Below are positions 63,312 through 64,000 of a stretch of 64,000 bases of DNA, in pieces. How positions within the stretch are numbered: position 1 is the stretch's first letter; every line of letters begins with the position of its first letter. A model generated the notes under the pieces. The model had not been told where the DNA came from and ran no database searches. It saw nothing but the letters and a program-made list of their open reading frames with translations. The stretch comes from Spirosoma fluviale (GTDB taxonomy: Bacteria; Bacteroidota; Bacteroidia; Cytophagales; Spirosomataceae), in NCBI GenBank assembly GCA_945901025.1, contig CAMDJW010000004.1:91098-155097 (forward strand), given 5' to 3'. The translations under genes were made by a program, and so were the position numbers.

Positions 63312-64000
63312 ATGTCTATTCCTAATAGCTGTCCACTTTGTCAGGCCGGAATTATTAATCAGAAAACTGTTACATCTCATGTATTTGGAGATAAGGAAAG
63401 TAACAGGGCTTTTTATCAATGCATATCTTGCGATGTAAGGTATCAATATCCAGCTCTTAGCCCAGAGGAGGAGTCCAGATTTTATAACGCAGAATTTGAA
63501 GGCTTTATGACAAGCCGGAGTGGCGTTTCAGGAGGATGGCAAGGAGCTGAAAGCCATATTGCTGCAAACAGACAGACGGTTGAACGGCGTATGAAATACC
63601 TTTTGCCAAACATTAATGTGCAATCTGATATTTTGGAAGTAGGCTGTTCTTCAGGATTTATGCTATTCCCGCAGAAGGCAGAAGGGCATACTTGTATGGG
63701 AATTGAACCTTCAGGATTCTTTAGTGAATATGTAAGAAGTAGGGGAATTGCTATTTATTCTTCCCTGGAGGAATTGATAGAAAAGAAGCCAGACAAAAAA
63801 TTTGATGTTATTCAGCATTTTTTTGTCCTGGAGCATATCGCAGATCCTTTAAGCTTTCTAAATACCCAATTATCATTGCTAAAGCCAGGAGGAAAAATAA
63901 TTTTCGAAATTCCGAATGTGGCTGATGCGTTATATACGATATACGATATTCCGTTATTTGAAAGATTCTACTGGTCCATCGCTCATCCCTGGTATTTCAG
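63312..64000 (+). CDS. Zinc-finger-type SAM-dependent methyltransferase (3' end cut by window)
   Basis: Translated by eye from the ATG at 63312; the frame stays open to the window edge (about 229 codons). Starts SIPNSCPLCQAGII, and a second Cys pair is QCISCDVRYQYP, giving a likely zinc ribbon. LEVGCSSGFMLFP is the SAM motif I, and FFVLEHIADPLSF plus LKPGGKIIFEIPNV are later methyltransferase blocks. C-methyltransferase-like members modify nucleotide sugars. It lies 50 nt after the aldolase. The remainder is outside the window. Confidence 0.85.
   Translation, partial: MSIPNSCPLCQAGIINQKTVTSHVFGDKESNRAFYQCISCDVRYQYPALSPEEESRFYNAEFEGFMTSRSGVSGGWQGAESHIAANRQTVERRMKYLLPNINVQSDILEVGCSSGFMLFPQKAEGHTCMGIEPSGFFSEYVRSRGIAIYSSLEELIEKKPDKKFDVIQHFFVLEHIADPLSFLNTQLSLLKPGGKIIFEIPNVADALYTIYDIPLFERFYWSIAHPWYF

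Overview
The window looks like a chromosomal segment of a Bacteroidota bacterium, probably of the order Cytophagales. Supporting signs are several close matches to the Bacteroidota -7 promoter element TAnnTTTG just upstream of start codons, the absence of clear Shine-Dalgarno sequences, and lineage-typical genes: a GH3/beta-lactamase-fold fusion, a PD40-OmpA protein, DUF983, a DoxX protein, a ThuA/PVC-dehydrogenase protein and a queuine tRNA-ribosyltransferase without zinc cysteines. Genus cannot be told from sequence alone.

Region 1 (1-39.4 kb) is mostly ordinary chromosome of moderate GC. It holds cell-wall recycling and envelope genes (0-6.7 kb), two tRNA genes with terminators (6.9-7.1 kb), an Lrp regulator and tgt, a sugar-oxidation pair (8.9-13.7 kb), an LPS-export permease operon (13.8-16.2 kb), a run of metabolic genes (16.3-18.1 kb), an AAA/DUF4143 ATPase, RNase R, and gcvT, comB and thrC. 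From 26 to 38.6 kb almost everything is on the minus strand: a glycan operon of three multi-membrane proteins, a GT2 enzyme and two epimerases, then recJ, a sugar-phosphate transferase, a Cys/Met PLP enzyme and lptB. A broken AbiE-type toxin-antitoxin remnant sits on the plus strand at 35.6-36.0 kb. Six arrays of a degenerate heptamer (CTTACCT/ATTACCT on the plus strand) lie between genes from 18.2 to 38.7 kb and bracket the accessory genes.

Region 2 (39.4-64.0 kb) is a visibly AT-richer block with every gene on the plus strand, often overlapping by 1-25 nt. It is a surface-polysaccharide (O-antigen or capsule) locus. It begins with a winged-helix regulator and pseB. The first half (39.6-53.4 kb) encodes a pseudaminic-acid-like nonulosonate pathway: PseB, PseC, an SpsF-type cytidylyltransferase, a GNAT acetyltransferase, a PseG-like protein and PseI. 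It is interleaved with less usual enzymes: an RmlD-like SDR, an aldo/keto reductase, a SpoT-like HD protein with HD changed to HN, an FabG-like SDR, an APH-fold kinase, a class III aminotransferase, a methyltransferase, a phosphoesterase and an ATP-grasp ligase.

A Wzx flippase and a PFTS-motif protein follow. The last part (56.7-64 kb) is a second sugar-acid module: an HpcH/HpaI aldolase pseudogene with three in-frame stops, a KdsB-like CMP-sugar synthetase, a 2-hydroxyacid dehydrogenase, an epimerase, a kynurenine-formamidase-like cyclase, an FkbM methyltransferase, a HAD phosphatase, an intact HpcH/HpaI aldolase and a methyltransferase cut by the window edge. I infer that this module may make a second CMP-activated 3-deoxy-ulosonic acid through a pyruvate aldolase rather than a PEP-dependent synthase. 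This is the best candidate for an undescribed system here.
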